A stretch of 64,000 nucleotides of DNA from Zavarzinia marina (lineage in GTDB: Bacteria; Pseudomonadota; Alphaproteobacteria; Zavarziniales; Zavarziniaceae): contig NZ_JAKGSB010000004.1 in the NCBI RefSeq assembly GCF_021568905.1, positions 62,001-126,000 on the forward strand, in the 5' to 3' direction. Position 1 is the first letter of the stretch. Every line of letters begins with the position of its first letter. Made by a program: the position numbers and the translations under genes. Positions 37,477 to 46,581 of this stretch are shown one piece after another. The notes beneath the pieces were generated by a model, which worked only from the letters and a program-made list of their open reading frames with translations, did no database searches and had not been told where the DNA came from.

Positions 37477-38302
37477 CCTCGAGATCTATCAGTCGCTCTG
37501 GGCGACCGAGAAGCGCATCCCCGGCGTCCCCGAGACGCCGGTGGAAGCGCGTTTCGAGGCGGTGAAGGCCGCCGGCTACGACGGCATGGCGATCGATCTC
37601 GGCGCCATGAGCCTCGAAGAGGCGCGGGCGACGGTGCCCTTCTTCGCGAAACACGGCCTGGGCGGCCTGCTGACCGCCTTTCCCCGCTCGATCGAGGGGC
37701 TGCGCCCGGCGCTGCATCTCGCCAAGGAGATCGGCTCGCCCTTCGTCGTCGTCGTCGGCCAGGTGATGCCGGTGACGGTGGAGGGCATGATCCCGGTGAT
37801 CCGCGACTGGCTGCGCCTTGCCGAAGAGGAAGGCGTGCCCCTGCAGTTCGAGACCCACCGCAACTGCATCACCAACGACATGTTCACGGCGCTGCAACTG
37901 CTCGACGCCATCCCCGAGATGCGCATGGCCGCCGACCTGTCGCACTATGTCGTCGACCGGGAGATGACCCTGCCGCTGGAGCCCTTCTATCACGGCCAGA
38001 TCAGCCGCATCCTCGATCGCTGCGACAGTTTCCAGGGCCGGATCGCCAATCGCTGCCAGGTCCAATTGCCGGTACAGTTTCCCCAGACCAGGCCTTGGCT
38101 GGATCTCTTCCTCGGCTGGTGGCGGGAAGGTTTCGCGCGCTGGAAGGCCCGCGCCGGGGCGGACGACACCTTGATCTTCCTGTGCGAATTGGGCCCGCGC
38201 GACTATGCCATCACCGGGGCGGACGGGCTGGAGCTTTCGGACCGGGACGCGGACGCCTTGATCCTCGCCGATCACGCAAGGCGCCTCTTCGCCGAGGTCT
38301 GA
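37469..38302 (+). CDS. xylose isomerase-like TIM-barrel protein (AP endonuclease 2 superfamily)
   Basis: The 277-residue protein is a sugar-phosphate isomerase/epimerase-like TIM barrel. The candidate metal ligands are Glu129 (QFETHRN), Asp156 (ADLSHY) and a late His/Glu. It overlaps the desaturase-fold gene by 8 nt, implying that both products work in the same step sequence. It resembles IolE/hydroxypyruvate isomerase relatives only in fold; no reaction can be named. Confidence 0.8.
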   Translation: MPDLEIYQSLWATEKRIPGVPETPVEARFEAVKAAGYDGMAIDLGAMSLEEARATVPFFAKHGLGGLLTAFPRSIEGLRPALHLAKEIGSPFVVVVGQVMPVTVEGMIPVIRDWLRLAEEEGVPLQFETHRNCITNDMFTALQLLDAIPEMRMAADLSHYVVDREMTLPLEPFYHGQISRILDRCDSFQGRIANRCQVQLPVQFPQTRPWLDLFLGWWREGFARWKARAGADDTLIFLCELGPRDYAITGADGLELSDRDADALILADHARRLFAEV

Positions 38303-38312
38303 GTTTCACCCC

Positions 38313-39308
38313 TCAGGCCAATTGGCCGAGGGGCGAAATCTCCATCCGCTTCGCCTTCTCGAAACTGGCGAGCAGGATCGAAAGGAAGGCCTGCGCGGCC
38401 GCGCTCTGCCGCGCCGATTTCTTGAACAGGACGTAGAAGGTGTTCTCGGTCCTAAAGTGCCGGGGCATCACCTCGACCAATTCGCCGCTCTCCACCCAGG
38501 GCGCCGCGAAATGGGGCGGCAGGAAGCCGAGGAAGGCGCCGCTGAGCACCAGGAGGATGCGGCTGTCGATATTGCTGGAGCGGGCGTCGGTGCGGAAGCC
38601 CGCGACCAGGGTGGCGAAATGCGGATCCTCCGTCACGCCGGGCATGACCAGGCGGAATTCCTTCACCCGTTCCGGCGTCACCTCGCCCGGCGCCGCCTTG
38701 GCCAGGTCGTGGCTGCGGCTGCAATAGAGGCGCAGTTCCTCGTGGAAGAGCGGGATCATCTCGATCGACGACAATTCGCGCGGCACGACCGAGACGCCGA
38801 TCTCCGCCTCCCCTTCGACGATGCCCTGTTCGACCCCGGCCGGCGTCGCCGATTCCATGACGATCTCGACCCTGGGGTGTCTGCGCGTGAATTCGCCGAT
38901 GGCCCGCGCCATGGGCCCCGCCGCCACCGAGACCAGATTGTCGACCAGCAGCACCGTCAGCCGGCCGGTCAGCGCCTTCACCGCCGTCGCCACCCGGTCG
39001 CGGAATTTTTCCACGTCGTTGAACAATTGCAGCGATGCGAGGTAGACGATCTGCCCTTCGTCGGTAAGCTTGAAACCGCTGCGCCCGCGGATGCACAGCT
39101 TGGTGCCCATGCGTTGCTCGAGATGGGCGATGTCGAGGCTGATCGCCGATTTCGACTTGTTCAGCGAGACTTCGGCGGCCGTGAAGCCGCCGTTCTCGAC
39201 CACGGTGCGAAAGACCCGCAGAAGACGAAGGTCGCCGTCGGAAATCGCCCCCCTGAAGACCTGGGGGGTCCGCACCCTGGAATTCGTCTTGTTCAGTTGA
39301 GCCTCCAC
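38313..39308 (-). CDS. LysR-family transcriptional regulator
   Basis: The 331-residue protein has an N-terminal winged helix (about 24-83, ENGGFTAAEVSLNKSKSAIS) and an effector-binding domain. The GTG at 39308 is used as the start; no good ribosome site is visible, and a GTG at 39275 is an alternative. It lies divergent from the Pot-type importer operon, with a 105-nt gap that contains CTTAACTTAAG at 39308-39318, so it probably controls that operon. It is convergent with the TIM-barrel gene. Confidence 0.9.
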   Translation of the reverse strand: MEAQLNKTNSRVRTPQVFRGAISDGDLRLLRVFRTVVENGGFTAAEVSLNKSKSAISLDIAHLEQRMGTKLCIRGRSGFKLTDEGQIVYLASLQLFNDVEKFRDRVATAVKALTGRLTVLLVDNLVSVAAGPMARAIGEFTRRHPRVEIVMESATPAGVEQGIVEGEAEIGVSVVPRELSSIEMIPLFHEELRLYCSRSHDLAKAAPGEVTPERVKEFRLVMPGVTEDPHFATLVAGFRTDARSSNIDSRILLVLSGAFLGFLPPHFAAPWVESGELVEVMPRHFRTENTFYVLFKKSARQSAAAQAFLSILLASFEKAKRMEISPLGQLA

Positions 39309-39413
39309 TTAACTTAAGGTTTGGCCTTCATCATCGTGCGTTGCAACATGTGTGCATTAAAAAGTGATCATGCCCGGGCGATGGACGCCGTGGCAACAGA
39401 TGTGGAGCGCGAC
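39309..39413. promoter_or_regulatory. divergent LysR/importer control region
   Basis: The 105-nt gap carries a short palindrome CTTAACTTAAG at its LysR end and an AT-rich segment (39340-39370) nearer the importer start. This is the expected binding zone for the divergent LysR product. No exact -35/-10 pair was assigned. Confidence 0.4.
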
Positions 39414-40514
39414 ATGGATCGAGACCTTCACCGCGAGGATTCCCTCGCCCTCGTCAAGGACCTCTATGCGAAGGGCCGGGTGAACCGCCGGGATTTCCTG
39501 TCGCTCTGCGCCATCCTCGGCGCCTCGGCGGCGGGCGCCTCGCTCGGCGGGCGGAAGGCGCTGGCGGCGGACGAGATCACCATCTCCAACTTCGGCGGCG
39601 ACGCCATCAAGGCCTATACCGACGCCTGGACCGCGCCCTTCACCGCCGACACCGGCGTCAATGTGGCGATCGACGGCGCGGGCCCCCTGCCCGGCAACAT
39701 CAAGAAGATGGTCGACGAGAAGAACGTCATCTGGGACGTCTCGGACGGTGACGCCTTCTATGGCCTCCAGCTCGGCCCCGACTATCTGGAGCCCATCGAT
39801 TATTCGGTGGTCGATCCCGCCGGCTTCTTCGACTGGAACAAATATCCGCTCTCGGCCGGCAACTACGTCTATTCCTACGTTCTCGCCTACGACAAGACCA
39901 AGCTGCCGGAAGCGCCGACGAGCTGGGCCGACCTCTTCGACCTGAAGAAGTTCCCGGGCAAGCGCACGCTCTGGAAGTGGTTCATGGGCATGCCGGAGAT
40001 CTTCATGCTGGCGGCCGGCAAGGCGCCGGAGGACGTCTATCCGATCGACATGAAGCTGGTCGTCGAGATGGTGAAGTCGCTGGGCGACAATCTCGTGCTG
40101 TGGGACAGCGGCGCCTCCAGCCAGCAGCTCTTCCTCGACGGCGAAGTCGTCATGGGCAACATCTGGAACACCCGCTGTTCCGTCCTGGAGCGCGACACCG
40201 AAGGCCGCGTGACCTGGACCTGGAACCAGCAGATCGTCAGCCCCGGCGCCTGGTGCATCCCGAAGGGCGGCAAGAAGCTGGACATCGCCCAGAAGTTCAT
40301 CGCCTCCACCCAGGACCCGAAGCGCCAGATCACTCTCCTCGACGCCCTCGGCAACGGCCCGGCCAATCCGGCCGCCCTGCCCCTGCTGACCGAGGAACAG
40401 AAGCGCATCAACCCGACCTCGCATCTCGACGTCGGCGTCATCCGCAACGAACAATGGTATGCGGAGAATTACGACAACGAACTGAACACGTGGCTCGATG
40501 CCATCGCCGGCTGA
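39414..40514 (+). CDS. spermidine/putrescine-type ABC transporter substrate-binding protein (Tat-exported)
   Basis: The 366-residue family 1 solute-binding protein begins with a Tat-like segment (NRRDFLSLCAILGASAAGASL, residues 24-44) ahead of a signal cleavage near ALAAD. The ATG at 39414 with GGAG six bases upstream is preferred over upstream ATGs at 39321 and 39381. Internal motifs such as ISNFGGDAI and DVSDGDAFYG fit PotD/PotF-like binders of polyamines or other small cations. It heads a full importer operon. Confidence 0.88.
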   Translation: MDRDLHREDSLALVKDLYAKGRVNRRDFLSLCAILGASAAGASLGGRKALAADEITISNFGGDAIKAYTDAWTAPFTADTGVNVAIDGAGPLPGNIKKMVDEKNVIWDVSDGDAFYGLQLGPDYLEPIDYSVVDPAGFFDWNKYPLSAGNYVYSYVLAYDKTKLPEAPTSWADLFDLKKFPGKRTLWKWFMGMPEIFMLAAGKAPEDVYPIDMKLVVEMVKSLGDNLVLWDSGASSQQLFLDGEVVMGNIWNTRCSVLERDTEGRVTWTWNQQIVSPGAWCIPKGGKKLDIAQKFIASTQDPKRQITLLDALGNGPANPAALPLLTEEQKRINPTSHLDVGVIRNEQWYAENYDNELNTWLDAIAG

Positions 40515-41379
40515 TCAGACCGCGTCCGGTTCCGGGGCGCCCCTGGCTCATCGCCTGGGGCGCCTCGATCCCTACTGGTGGCTGGTGGCGCCGCTGCTGA
40601 TCGTCACCATCGGCCTGTTCCTCGTCCCCCTGTTCAACATCCTGCTGCTGTCGGTCACCGATCCCGAACCGGGCCTCCAGAACTACGAGCGCCTGGCGAC
40701 CGCATCCGCGCCCATGCGCGTGTTCATGACCACGCTGCGGATCTGTGCCGTGACCACGGTGATCGCCATCGTGCTCGGCTATTGCGTCGCCTATGCCATG
40801 GCCCATCTCGAGGGCCTGCATCAAAGGCTGCTGCTGGTCGCCGTGCTGATCCCGCTCTGGGTATCCGTTCTCGTGCGCGCCTTTTCCTGGCTCGTCCTCC
40901 TGCGCGACCAGGGCCCGGTCAACGACTGGCTGATCGGCGCCGGCCTGATCGACGAGCCCCTGAAGCTGGTGCGCAACGAATTGGGCGTGGTCATCGGCAT
41001 GGTGCATTATCTGATCCCCTATGCCGTGCTGCCGATCTATGCCGTCATGCGCGGGCTGGACAACCGCCTGCTCTTTGCCTCGCGCAGCCTGGGCGCCAGT
41101 CCGGCGACCACCTTCTTCCGGGTCTATCTGCCGCTCACCCTGCCCGGCGTCTTCGCCGCCATGGTCATCGTCTTCGTCTTCGGCCTCGGCTTCTATGTGA
41201 CGCCGGCGGTGCTGGGCGGCGGGCGCGTGGTCATGCTGGCGGAATCGGTCAGTGTCGCGATCCTGCAGACCGTGCGCTGGGGTTACGGCGCCGCGCAGTC
41301 GGTGGTGCTGCTGGTGCTGACCCTGATCCTGATCGGCATCATGGGCAGGACCGTGGGCCTGAAGCGGGGGTTCGGCTGA
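40498..41379 (+). CDS. ABC transporter permease 1 (PotB type)
   Basis: The 293-residue protein has about six hydrophobic helices and the EAA-type loop ASRSLGASPATTFFRVYLPLTLPG (about 198-221). It overlaps the binding-protein gene by 17 nt. It forms the translocation pore with the next gene. Confidence 0.92.
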   Translation: MPSPADQTASGSGAPLAHRLGRLDPYWWLVAPLLIVTIGLFLVPLFNILLLSVTDPEPGLQNYERLATASAPMRVFMTTLRICAVTTVIAIVLGYCVAYAMAHLEGLHQRLLLVAVLIPLWVSVLVRAFSWLVLLRDQGPVNDWLIGAGLIDEPLKLVRNELGVVIGMVHYLIPYAVLPIYAVMRGLDNRLLFASRSLGASPATTFFRVYLPLTLPGVFAAMVIVFVFGLGFYVTPAVLGGGRVVMLAESVSVAILQTVRWGYGAAQSVVLLVLTLILIGIMGRTVGLKRGFG

Positions 41380-42185
41380 TGCAATCCCGTCGTTCCCCCG
41401 GCTTCTGGCTGCTGATCACCCTGGTCTGGATCGTGGTCGGTTTCCTGCTGGCGCCGATGTTCATCACCGTGCCGATCTCCCTGACGCCGACGCGCTTCGT
41501 CTCCATGCCCGACGGCGAATATTCGTTGCGCCATTACGAGACGGTGTTCACCGGCGATGCCTGGCTCGGCCCGCTCGGCGACAGCGCGATGGTCGGCATC
41601 GGCGCCACATTGATCGCCACTTTCGTCGGCGGTGCCGCCGCCATCGGGCTGTGGCGCATCGGCGGGCGGGCGGCGCGGATCATCGGCGTTCTCGCCCTGA
41701 TGCCCATGATCGTGCCGCCGATCGTCACAGCGCTCGCCCTGTCGCGGGCCTGGGTCACCCTCGGCCTGTTCGACACGGTGATCGGCGTCATCCTGTCCCA
41801 CGCCATCCTCGGCATGCCCTTCGTCTTCATGACCACCTCGGCCGCCCTCGAAGGTCTCGATCCCCGCATCGTCGAGGCGGCGCGCAGCCTGGGCGCCGGG
41901 CCGTTCCGGGTGGTGCGCGACGTGATCGTGCCGAACGTCCGCGCCGGTCTCGTCACCGGCGGGCTGTTCGCCTTCATGATTTCCTGGGACGAGATCATCG
42001 TGACCCTGTTCGTTTCGTCGCGCAGCGTCTTCACCCTGCCGCGCAAGATCTGGTCCGACATCCGCGACAATCTCGATCCGGCGGTCGCCGCCGTTTCCAC
42101 CCTGATGATCGTGGCGACCCTGGTCGCCGCCACCCTCTATCTGGCGCGCGACCTGCTGCGCGCCCGCACCGGAGCCACCCGATGA
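41379..42185 (+). CDS. ABC transporter permease 2 (PotC type)
   Basis: The 268-residue permease has the family pattern EAARSLGAGPFRVVRDVIVPN (about 167-187) and a WDEIIVTLFVSS segment near 208-219. Its ATG shares one base with the stop of permease 1 (TGATG). Confidence 0.93.
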   Translation: MQSRRSPGFWLLITLVWIVVGFLLAPMFITVPISLTPTRFVSMPDGEYSLRHYETVFTGDAWLGPLGDSAMVGIGATLIATFVGGAAAIGLWRIGGRAARIIGVLALMPMIVPPIVTALALSRAWVTLGLFDTVIGVILSHAILGMPFVFMTTSAALEGLDPRIVEAARSLGAGPFRVVRDVIVPNVRAGLVTGGLFAFMISWDEIIVTLFVSSRSVFTLPRKIWSDIRDNLDPAVAAVSTLMIVATLVAATLYLARDLLRARTGATR

Positions 42186-43273
42186 CCGCAACCCCGGCCG
42201 CCGGACCGGACATCTGCCTGACCGGCCTGTCCAAGCATTACGGCCCCTTCAAGGCCCTGGACAATGTGCATCTGACGGTTGCCCCGGGCGAATTCCTGAC
42301 CCTGCTCGGGCCGTCCGGCTCGGGCAAGAGCACGCTCTTGATGGCACTCGCCGGCTTCGTGGAGCCGACCCGGGGCGACATCACCGTGGGTGGGCGTTCG
42401 GTCGTGGCCCTGGCGCCCGAGAAGCGCGATTTCGGCGTCGTGTTCCAGGGCTATGCGCTGTTCCCGCACATGAGCGTGGCGGACAATGTCGGCTACCCCC
42501 TGAAGATCCGCCGACTGCCCAAGCCCGAGATCGCGGCACGGGTGAAGGAGGCGCTTGCCCTCGTCCAGCTCGACCATCTGGCGAAGCGGAACCCCAAGCA
42601 ATTGTCGGGCGGCCAGCAGCAGCGCGTCGCGCTCGCCCGTGCCCTCGTCTTCTCGCCCGAGATCCTGCTCCTGGACGAGCCCATGGGCGCCCTCGACAAG
42701 AAGCTGCGCGGCGACCTGCAGATGGAACTGCGGCAGTTGCACCGGAAGCTCGGCCGGACCTTCGTCAACGTGACCCACGACCAGGAAGAGGCCATGGCCA
42801 TGTCCGACCGGATCGCCATCATGCGCGCCGGCCGGATCGAGCAGGTGGGCGCCCCGCGCGACCTCTACGACATGCCGGAGACCCGTTTCGTCGCCGACTT
42901 CCTGGGCAAGAGCAATTTCCTCGAAGGCCGGGTGCGCCAGGCCGACGCGGAGATCGCCGTGGTCGAAACGGCGGACGGGATGATCCGCCATGCCCAGCGC
43001 GGGCTCGTGCTGCGCGCGGGCGACGACGCCCTGCTCGCGCTCCGGCCGCAGAAGATTGGTCTTGGCGGCGACGGCGCGGACAACGAACTGCCCGCCGTGG
43101 TCGAGACCGCGATCTTCCTCGGCACCCACGCGGAAATCACGGCGCGCACCGGCAGCGGCCTCGTCCTTGGCATCAATCTGGCGATCGACCGGGCCGAGGC
43201 CCTGCCGGACGAAGGCACCGGCGTCACCCTGACTTTCGGCGCCGCGTCGACCACGGCCGTTCGGGACGATTGA
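42182..43273 (+). CDS. ABC transporter ATP-binding protein (PotA type)
   Basis: The 363-residue ATPase has Walker [10 protein letters not shown] (43-51), Q-loop FQGYALFPHMSV, signature LSGGQQQR (about 139-146), Walker B LLLDEPMGALDKKLR and a C-terminal TOBE-like domain from about residue 275. It overlaps permease 2 as ATGA. A 147-nt gap separates it from the first ureohydrolase, so a separate promoter there is possible. Confidence 0.94.
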   Translation: MTATPAAGPDICLTGLSKHYGPFKALDNVHLTVAPGEFLTLLGPSGSGKSTLLMALAGFVEPTRGDITVGGRSVVALAPEKRDFGVVFQGYALFPHMSVADNVGYPLKIRRLPKPEIAARVKEALALVQLDHLAKRNPKQLSGGQQQRVALARALVFSPEILLLDEPMGALDKKLRGDLQMELRQLHRKLGRTFVNVTHDQEEAMAMSDRIAIMRAGRIEQVGAPRDLYDMPETRFVADFLGKSNFLEGRVRQADAEIAVVETADGMIRHAQRGLVLRAGDDALLALRPQKIGLGGDGADNELPAVVETAIFLGTHAEITARTGSGLVLGINLAIDRAEALPDEGTGVTLTFGAASTTAVRDD

Positions 43274-43420
43274 CGGACGCGGTCAACATCGAAAAACGTC
43301 CAAGCTTGTTTTGACGAAACGGCATTTTCCCGCCGCCCCGGGGAAGCAACCATGGGCGGTGGCGCGGCACCGATTCATGCCTGTTGCAACGCCCGTCCCC
43401 GTTTCCAGATGGTTGGCATC

Positions 43421-44374
43421 ATGAGCGAAAAAACCCACCCCCAGCCCCAGGATGCCGCGCTCATTCCGCGCTATGCCGGGCTGCCGACCTTCATGCGCCT
43501 GCCCATGCGGGCGACGCCGGCGGGGGTGGACATCGCGCTGGTGGGGGTACCCTTCGACGGCGGCACCACCAATCGCGCGGGCGCGCGCCACGGCCCGCGC
43601 GAGATCCGCAACGCCTCCGCCTTCATGCGCCGCATCCATCACGCGACCGGGATTTCGCCCTATGACCGCGCCGTGGTCGCCGACCTCGGCGACTCCCCGG
43701 TGAACCCGATCGACGTCATGGAATCGCTCGGCCTGATCACCGGCTTCTTCGACGATCTGAAGGGCCACGGCTGCATTCCCATCACCGCCGGCGGCGACCA
43801 TCTGATCACCCTGCCGATCCTGCGCTCGCTGGCCGCCGACGGGCCTGTCGGCATGGTGCATTTCGATGCCCATTCCGACACCAACGACCGCTATTTCGGC
43901 GACAATCTCTATACCCACGGCACGCCGTTTCGCCGTGCGGTGGAAGAAGGCCTGCTGGACCCGAAGCGCGTCGTGCAGATCGGCATCCGGGGATCGATCT
44001 ACGATCCCTCCGATCTCGATTTCGCCAAGGCGGTCGGCTTTCGCGTCATCTTCATCGAGGAGTTCATCAAGCGCACGGCCGAGGACGTGATCGCCGAAGC
44101 GCGCGAGATCGTGGGCGCCGGCCGCACCTATGTCTCCTTCGACGTCGATGCCATCGACCCCGCCCAGGCGCCGGGCACCGGCACGCCCGAGATCGGCGGC
44201 TTCTCGACCTTCGAGGCTCAGCGCATGGTGCGCGGCCTGGCGGGGCTCGACATCATCGGCGCCGATGTGGTCGAGGTCGCGCCGCCCTTCGACGTCGCCG
44301 ACATGACGTCGCTGCTGGGCGCCACCCTGATGTTCGAACTGCTCTGCGTGATCGCCGGCAACATGAAAGGCTGA
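43421..44374 (+). CDS. agmatinase/ureohydrolase-family enzyme 1
   Basis: The 317-residue dimanganese ureohydrolase has all six metal ligands in sight: His127 (GGDH), Asp149, His151, Asp153 (DAHSDT) and Asp241, Asp243 (DVDAIDP). It carries HGTPF after the second motif, typical of agmatinase and guanidinobutyrase. These enzymes release urea from guanidino compounds. The start at 43421 is chosen on similarity to the family; ribosome sites are weak. It lies downstream of a Pot-type importer, suggesting that the importer brings in its substrate. Confidence 0.9.
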   Translation: MSEKTHPQPQDAALIPRYAGLPTFMRLPMRATPAGVDIALVGVPFDGGTTNRAGARHGPREIRNASAFMRRIHHATGISPYDRAVVADLGDSPVNPIDVMESLGLITGFFDDLKGHGCIPITAGGDHLITLPILRSLAADGPVGMVHFDAHSDTNDRYFGDNLYTHGTPFRRAVEEGLLDPKRVVQIGIRGSIYDPSDLDFAKAVGFRVIFIEEFIKRTAEDVIAEAREIVGAGRTYVSFDVDAIDPAQAPGTGTPEIGGFSTFEAQRMVRGLAGLDIIGADVVEVAPPFDVADMTSLLGATLMFELLCVIAGNMKG

Positions 44375-44378
44375 CGCG

Positions 44379-45335
44379 ATGGCCCATGGCTATGACGGGG
44401 GCCGCCTGGACCTGCCCTTCACCGGCTTCTGCACCTTCGCCAAGAGTGCGATCTGTACCGACTGGGACAGGATCAAGGCGGATGTCGCGGTCCTGGGCGC
44501 CCCTCTCGACATGGGTACGCAATGGCGCGCCGGCGCTCGCTTTGGCCCGCGTTCGATCCGCGAAGCCTCCACCCTGTTCTCCTTCGGCCACGACGGCGCC
44601 TATGACTTCGAGGACGACGTCACCTATCTGACCGCCGACCAGGGCCGTATCGTCGACATCGGCGATGCCGACATCATCCACACCGACCAGATCCGCTCGC
44701 TCGCCAACATCGAATATGGCGTCCGCAAGATCCTGGCGGCCGGCGCCATTCCCCTGGTGCTGGGGGGCGATCATTCGGTCAACATCGGCTGCATCAACGC
44801 CTTCGACGATCAGGAACCCTTCCATATCGTCCATATCGACGCCCATCTCGATTTCGTCGACGAACGCCAGGGGGTTCGCTTCGGCCATGGCAATCCGCTG
44901 CGCCGGGCGGCCGAGAAACCCTATGTCACGGGCCTGACCCAGATCGGCATCCGCAACGTCTCCTCGACCGCCAAGGAAGGCTATGACGATGCCCGGCGCA
45001 TGGGCTCCGACATCATCTCGGTCCGCCAGTTCCGCAAGCTCGGCGTCGAGGCGGTGATCGAGCGCATTCCGGCCGATGCGCGCTATTATTTCACCATCGA
45101 CATCGACGGTTTCGATCCCTCGATCGCGCCGGGCACCGGCACGCCTTCCCACGGCGGATTCCTCTATTACGAGATCCTGGAACTGCTGGAAGGCCTGACC
45201 CGAAGGGGCCGGGTGATCGGCATCGACCTCGTTGAAGTTGCGCCGGATTACGACCACACCGGCACCACCGCGATCCTCGCCGCCCAATTGCTCATGAACG
45301 TGGTGGGGCGCATGCTCCATCATCGCCGGACATGA
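44379..45335 (+). CDS. agmatinase/ureohydrolase-family enzyme 2
   Basis: The 318-residue second ureohydrolase also has a complete metal set: His132 (GGDH), Asp154, His156, Asp158 (DAHLDF) and Asp241, Asp243 (DIDGFDP). Its N-terminal TGFCTFAKS and the DAHLDF/HGNPLRR loop differ from enzyme 1, so the two probably act on different guanidino substrates or form a mixed complex. It begins 4 nt after enzyme 1. Options include agmatinase, guanidinobutyrase, guanidinopropionase or guanidine hydrolase. Confidence 0.9.
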   Translation: MAHGYDGGRLDLPFTGFCTFAKSAICTDWDRIKADVAVLGAPLDMGTQWRAGARFGPRSIREASTLFSFGHDGAYDFEDDVTYLTADQGRIVDIGDADIIHTDQIRSLANIEYGVRKILAAGAIPLVLGGDHSVNIGCINAFDDQEPFHIVHIDAHLDFVDERQGVRFGHGNPLRRAAEKPYVTGLTQIGIRNVSSTAKEGYDDARRMGSDIISVRQFRKLGVEAVIERIPADARYYFTIDIDGFDPSIAPGTGTPSHGGFLYYEILELLEGLTRRGRVIGIDLVEVAPDYDHTGTTAILAAQLLMNVVGRMLHHRRT

Positions 45336-45366
45336 CGACGCGGCCGGCGTCGGCTAGCATCCGGCC

Positions 45367-46272
45367 ATGAATGTCGACAACATCGATCTTCGATTGCTGC
45401 GCGTCTTTCATGCGCTGGCGGAGCACGGCGGCTTCGCCGGGGCGCAGGCGGAACTGGGCCTGACGCCCTCGACCCTGTCGATCCATCTCTCGAACCTCGA
45501 ACAGCGCCTCGGCATGGTGCTGTGCGAGCGTGGGCGCGGCGGCTTTCGCCTGACCGACAAGGGCGAGCGCGTCTTCCTGTCGACCAAGCGCCTGTTCACC
45601 GCCCTCGAAGGCTTCCGGGCCGAGACGGCGGCGCTCCGCGGCAAGCTGGTCGGCGAATTGTCGATCGGCATCGCGGACTCGACCGTGACCGACGACCGCT
45701 CACCCATCGCCGCCGCCGTGCGCCGCTTCGAGGCGCGGGACAACGACGTCCACCTGCGCCTCATCGTGGACCGCCCGGCGGGCCTCAACCACGCCCTGCT
45801 GGACGGCCGCCTGAACCTCGCCATCGGCTTCTTTCCGCGCCCGGTCGCCGGCGTCAACTACGAGAAACTCTATGCCGAGACGGGCCATCTCTATTGCGGG
45901 GTCGGGCACCACCTGTTCGGCAAGCCACCGGAGGCGGCGGATCCCCTGGCCCTTGGCCGTTCGCGCTTCGTCGCCCGCGCCTACAGCCTCGAACGCGACC
46001 TCAATGCGATCGGCCATGTCTCCCACAAGGCCAGCGTCGAGAACATGGAAGCCCAGGCCCATCTGATCCTGTCGGGCTGTTTCATCGGCTTCCTGCCGGA
46101 ACATTACGCCCGCGCCTTCGTCGAGGCCGGACGCATGCACGCGATCGCGCCGGAACGCTTCGCGCTGCCCTCCGAGGTCTTCCTGGCCACCCCCGGCGTC
46201 GGCAAGCCCAACCTCGTCGTCTCCACCTTCTGCGACGACCTAAGGCACGCGAACGCCGCGCTGGATGCGTGA
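45367..46272 (+). CDS. LysR-family transcriptional regulator
   Basis: The 301-residue LysR protein starts MNVDNIDLRLLRVFHALAEHGG and has the usual HTH (about 20-60) and effector domain. It follows ureohydrolase 2 by 31 nt on the same strand and may be co-transcribed, so the operon has one regulator at each end (38313 and here). The 46273-46281 gap to the convergent antitoxin gene is minimal. Confidence 0.92.
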   Translation: MNVDNIDLRLLRVFHALAEHGGFAGAQAELGLTPSTLSIHLSNLEQRLGMVLCERGRGGFRLTDKGERVFLSTKRLFTALEGFRAETAALRGKLVGELSIGIADSTVTDDRSPIAAAVRRFEARDNDVHLRLIVDRPAGLNHALLDGRLNLAIGFFPRPVAGVNYEKLYAETGHLYCGVGHHLFGKPPEAADPLALGRSRFVARAYSLERDLNAIGHVSHKASVENMEAQAHLILSGCFIGFLPEHYARAFVEAGRMHAIAPERFALPSEVFLATPGVGKPNLVVSTFCDDLRHANAALDA

Positions 46273-46281
46273 GGGACGGGA

Positions 46282-46578
46282 TCAGGCCGCGCGGAATTCG
46301 ATCCTGAGGCCGAGGGCCTTCGCCACCTTCAGGATGGTCGCGAAACTGGGATTGCCCTCGCCCGACAGCGCCTTGTACAGCCCTTCTCGGCTCAGGCCGG
46401 TGTCACGCGCCAGTTGCGCCATGTTGCGCGCCCGGGCCACGGTACCGAGAGCGGATGCGACGTAACCGGGATCATCGCCGCCCTCTTCCATGACCGCCTC
46501 CAGATAGGCGGCGATGTCCTCTTCGGTCTTGAGGTAATCGGCGGTGTCATACCGGCTGTAGGTCTCTTTCTCGGTCAT
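46282..46578 (-). CDS. HI1420-type antitoxin, helix-turn-helix
   Basis: The 98-residue protein has an N-terminal YDTADYLKTEEDIAAYLEAVMEE region and a C-terminal XRE-like HTH (LARDTGLSREGLYKALSGEGNPSF, about 56-79), the layout of the probable addiction-module antidote family typified by HI1420. It is translated after the toxin, separated by 3 nt, and should repress the operon through the palindromes at 46878-46926. Confidence 0.92.
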   Translation of the reverse strand: MTEKETYSRYDTADYLKTEEDIAAYLEAVMEEGGDDPGYVASALGTVARARNMAQLARDTGLSREGLYKALSGEGNPSFATILKVAKALGLRIEFRAA

Positions 46579-46581
46579 GAT

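Noticed and set aside
37469-38302. Naming the TIM-barrel protein hydroxypyruvate isomerase or IolE
   Set aside because: Only the fold is shared; catalytic residue match and pathway context are insufficient.
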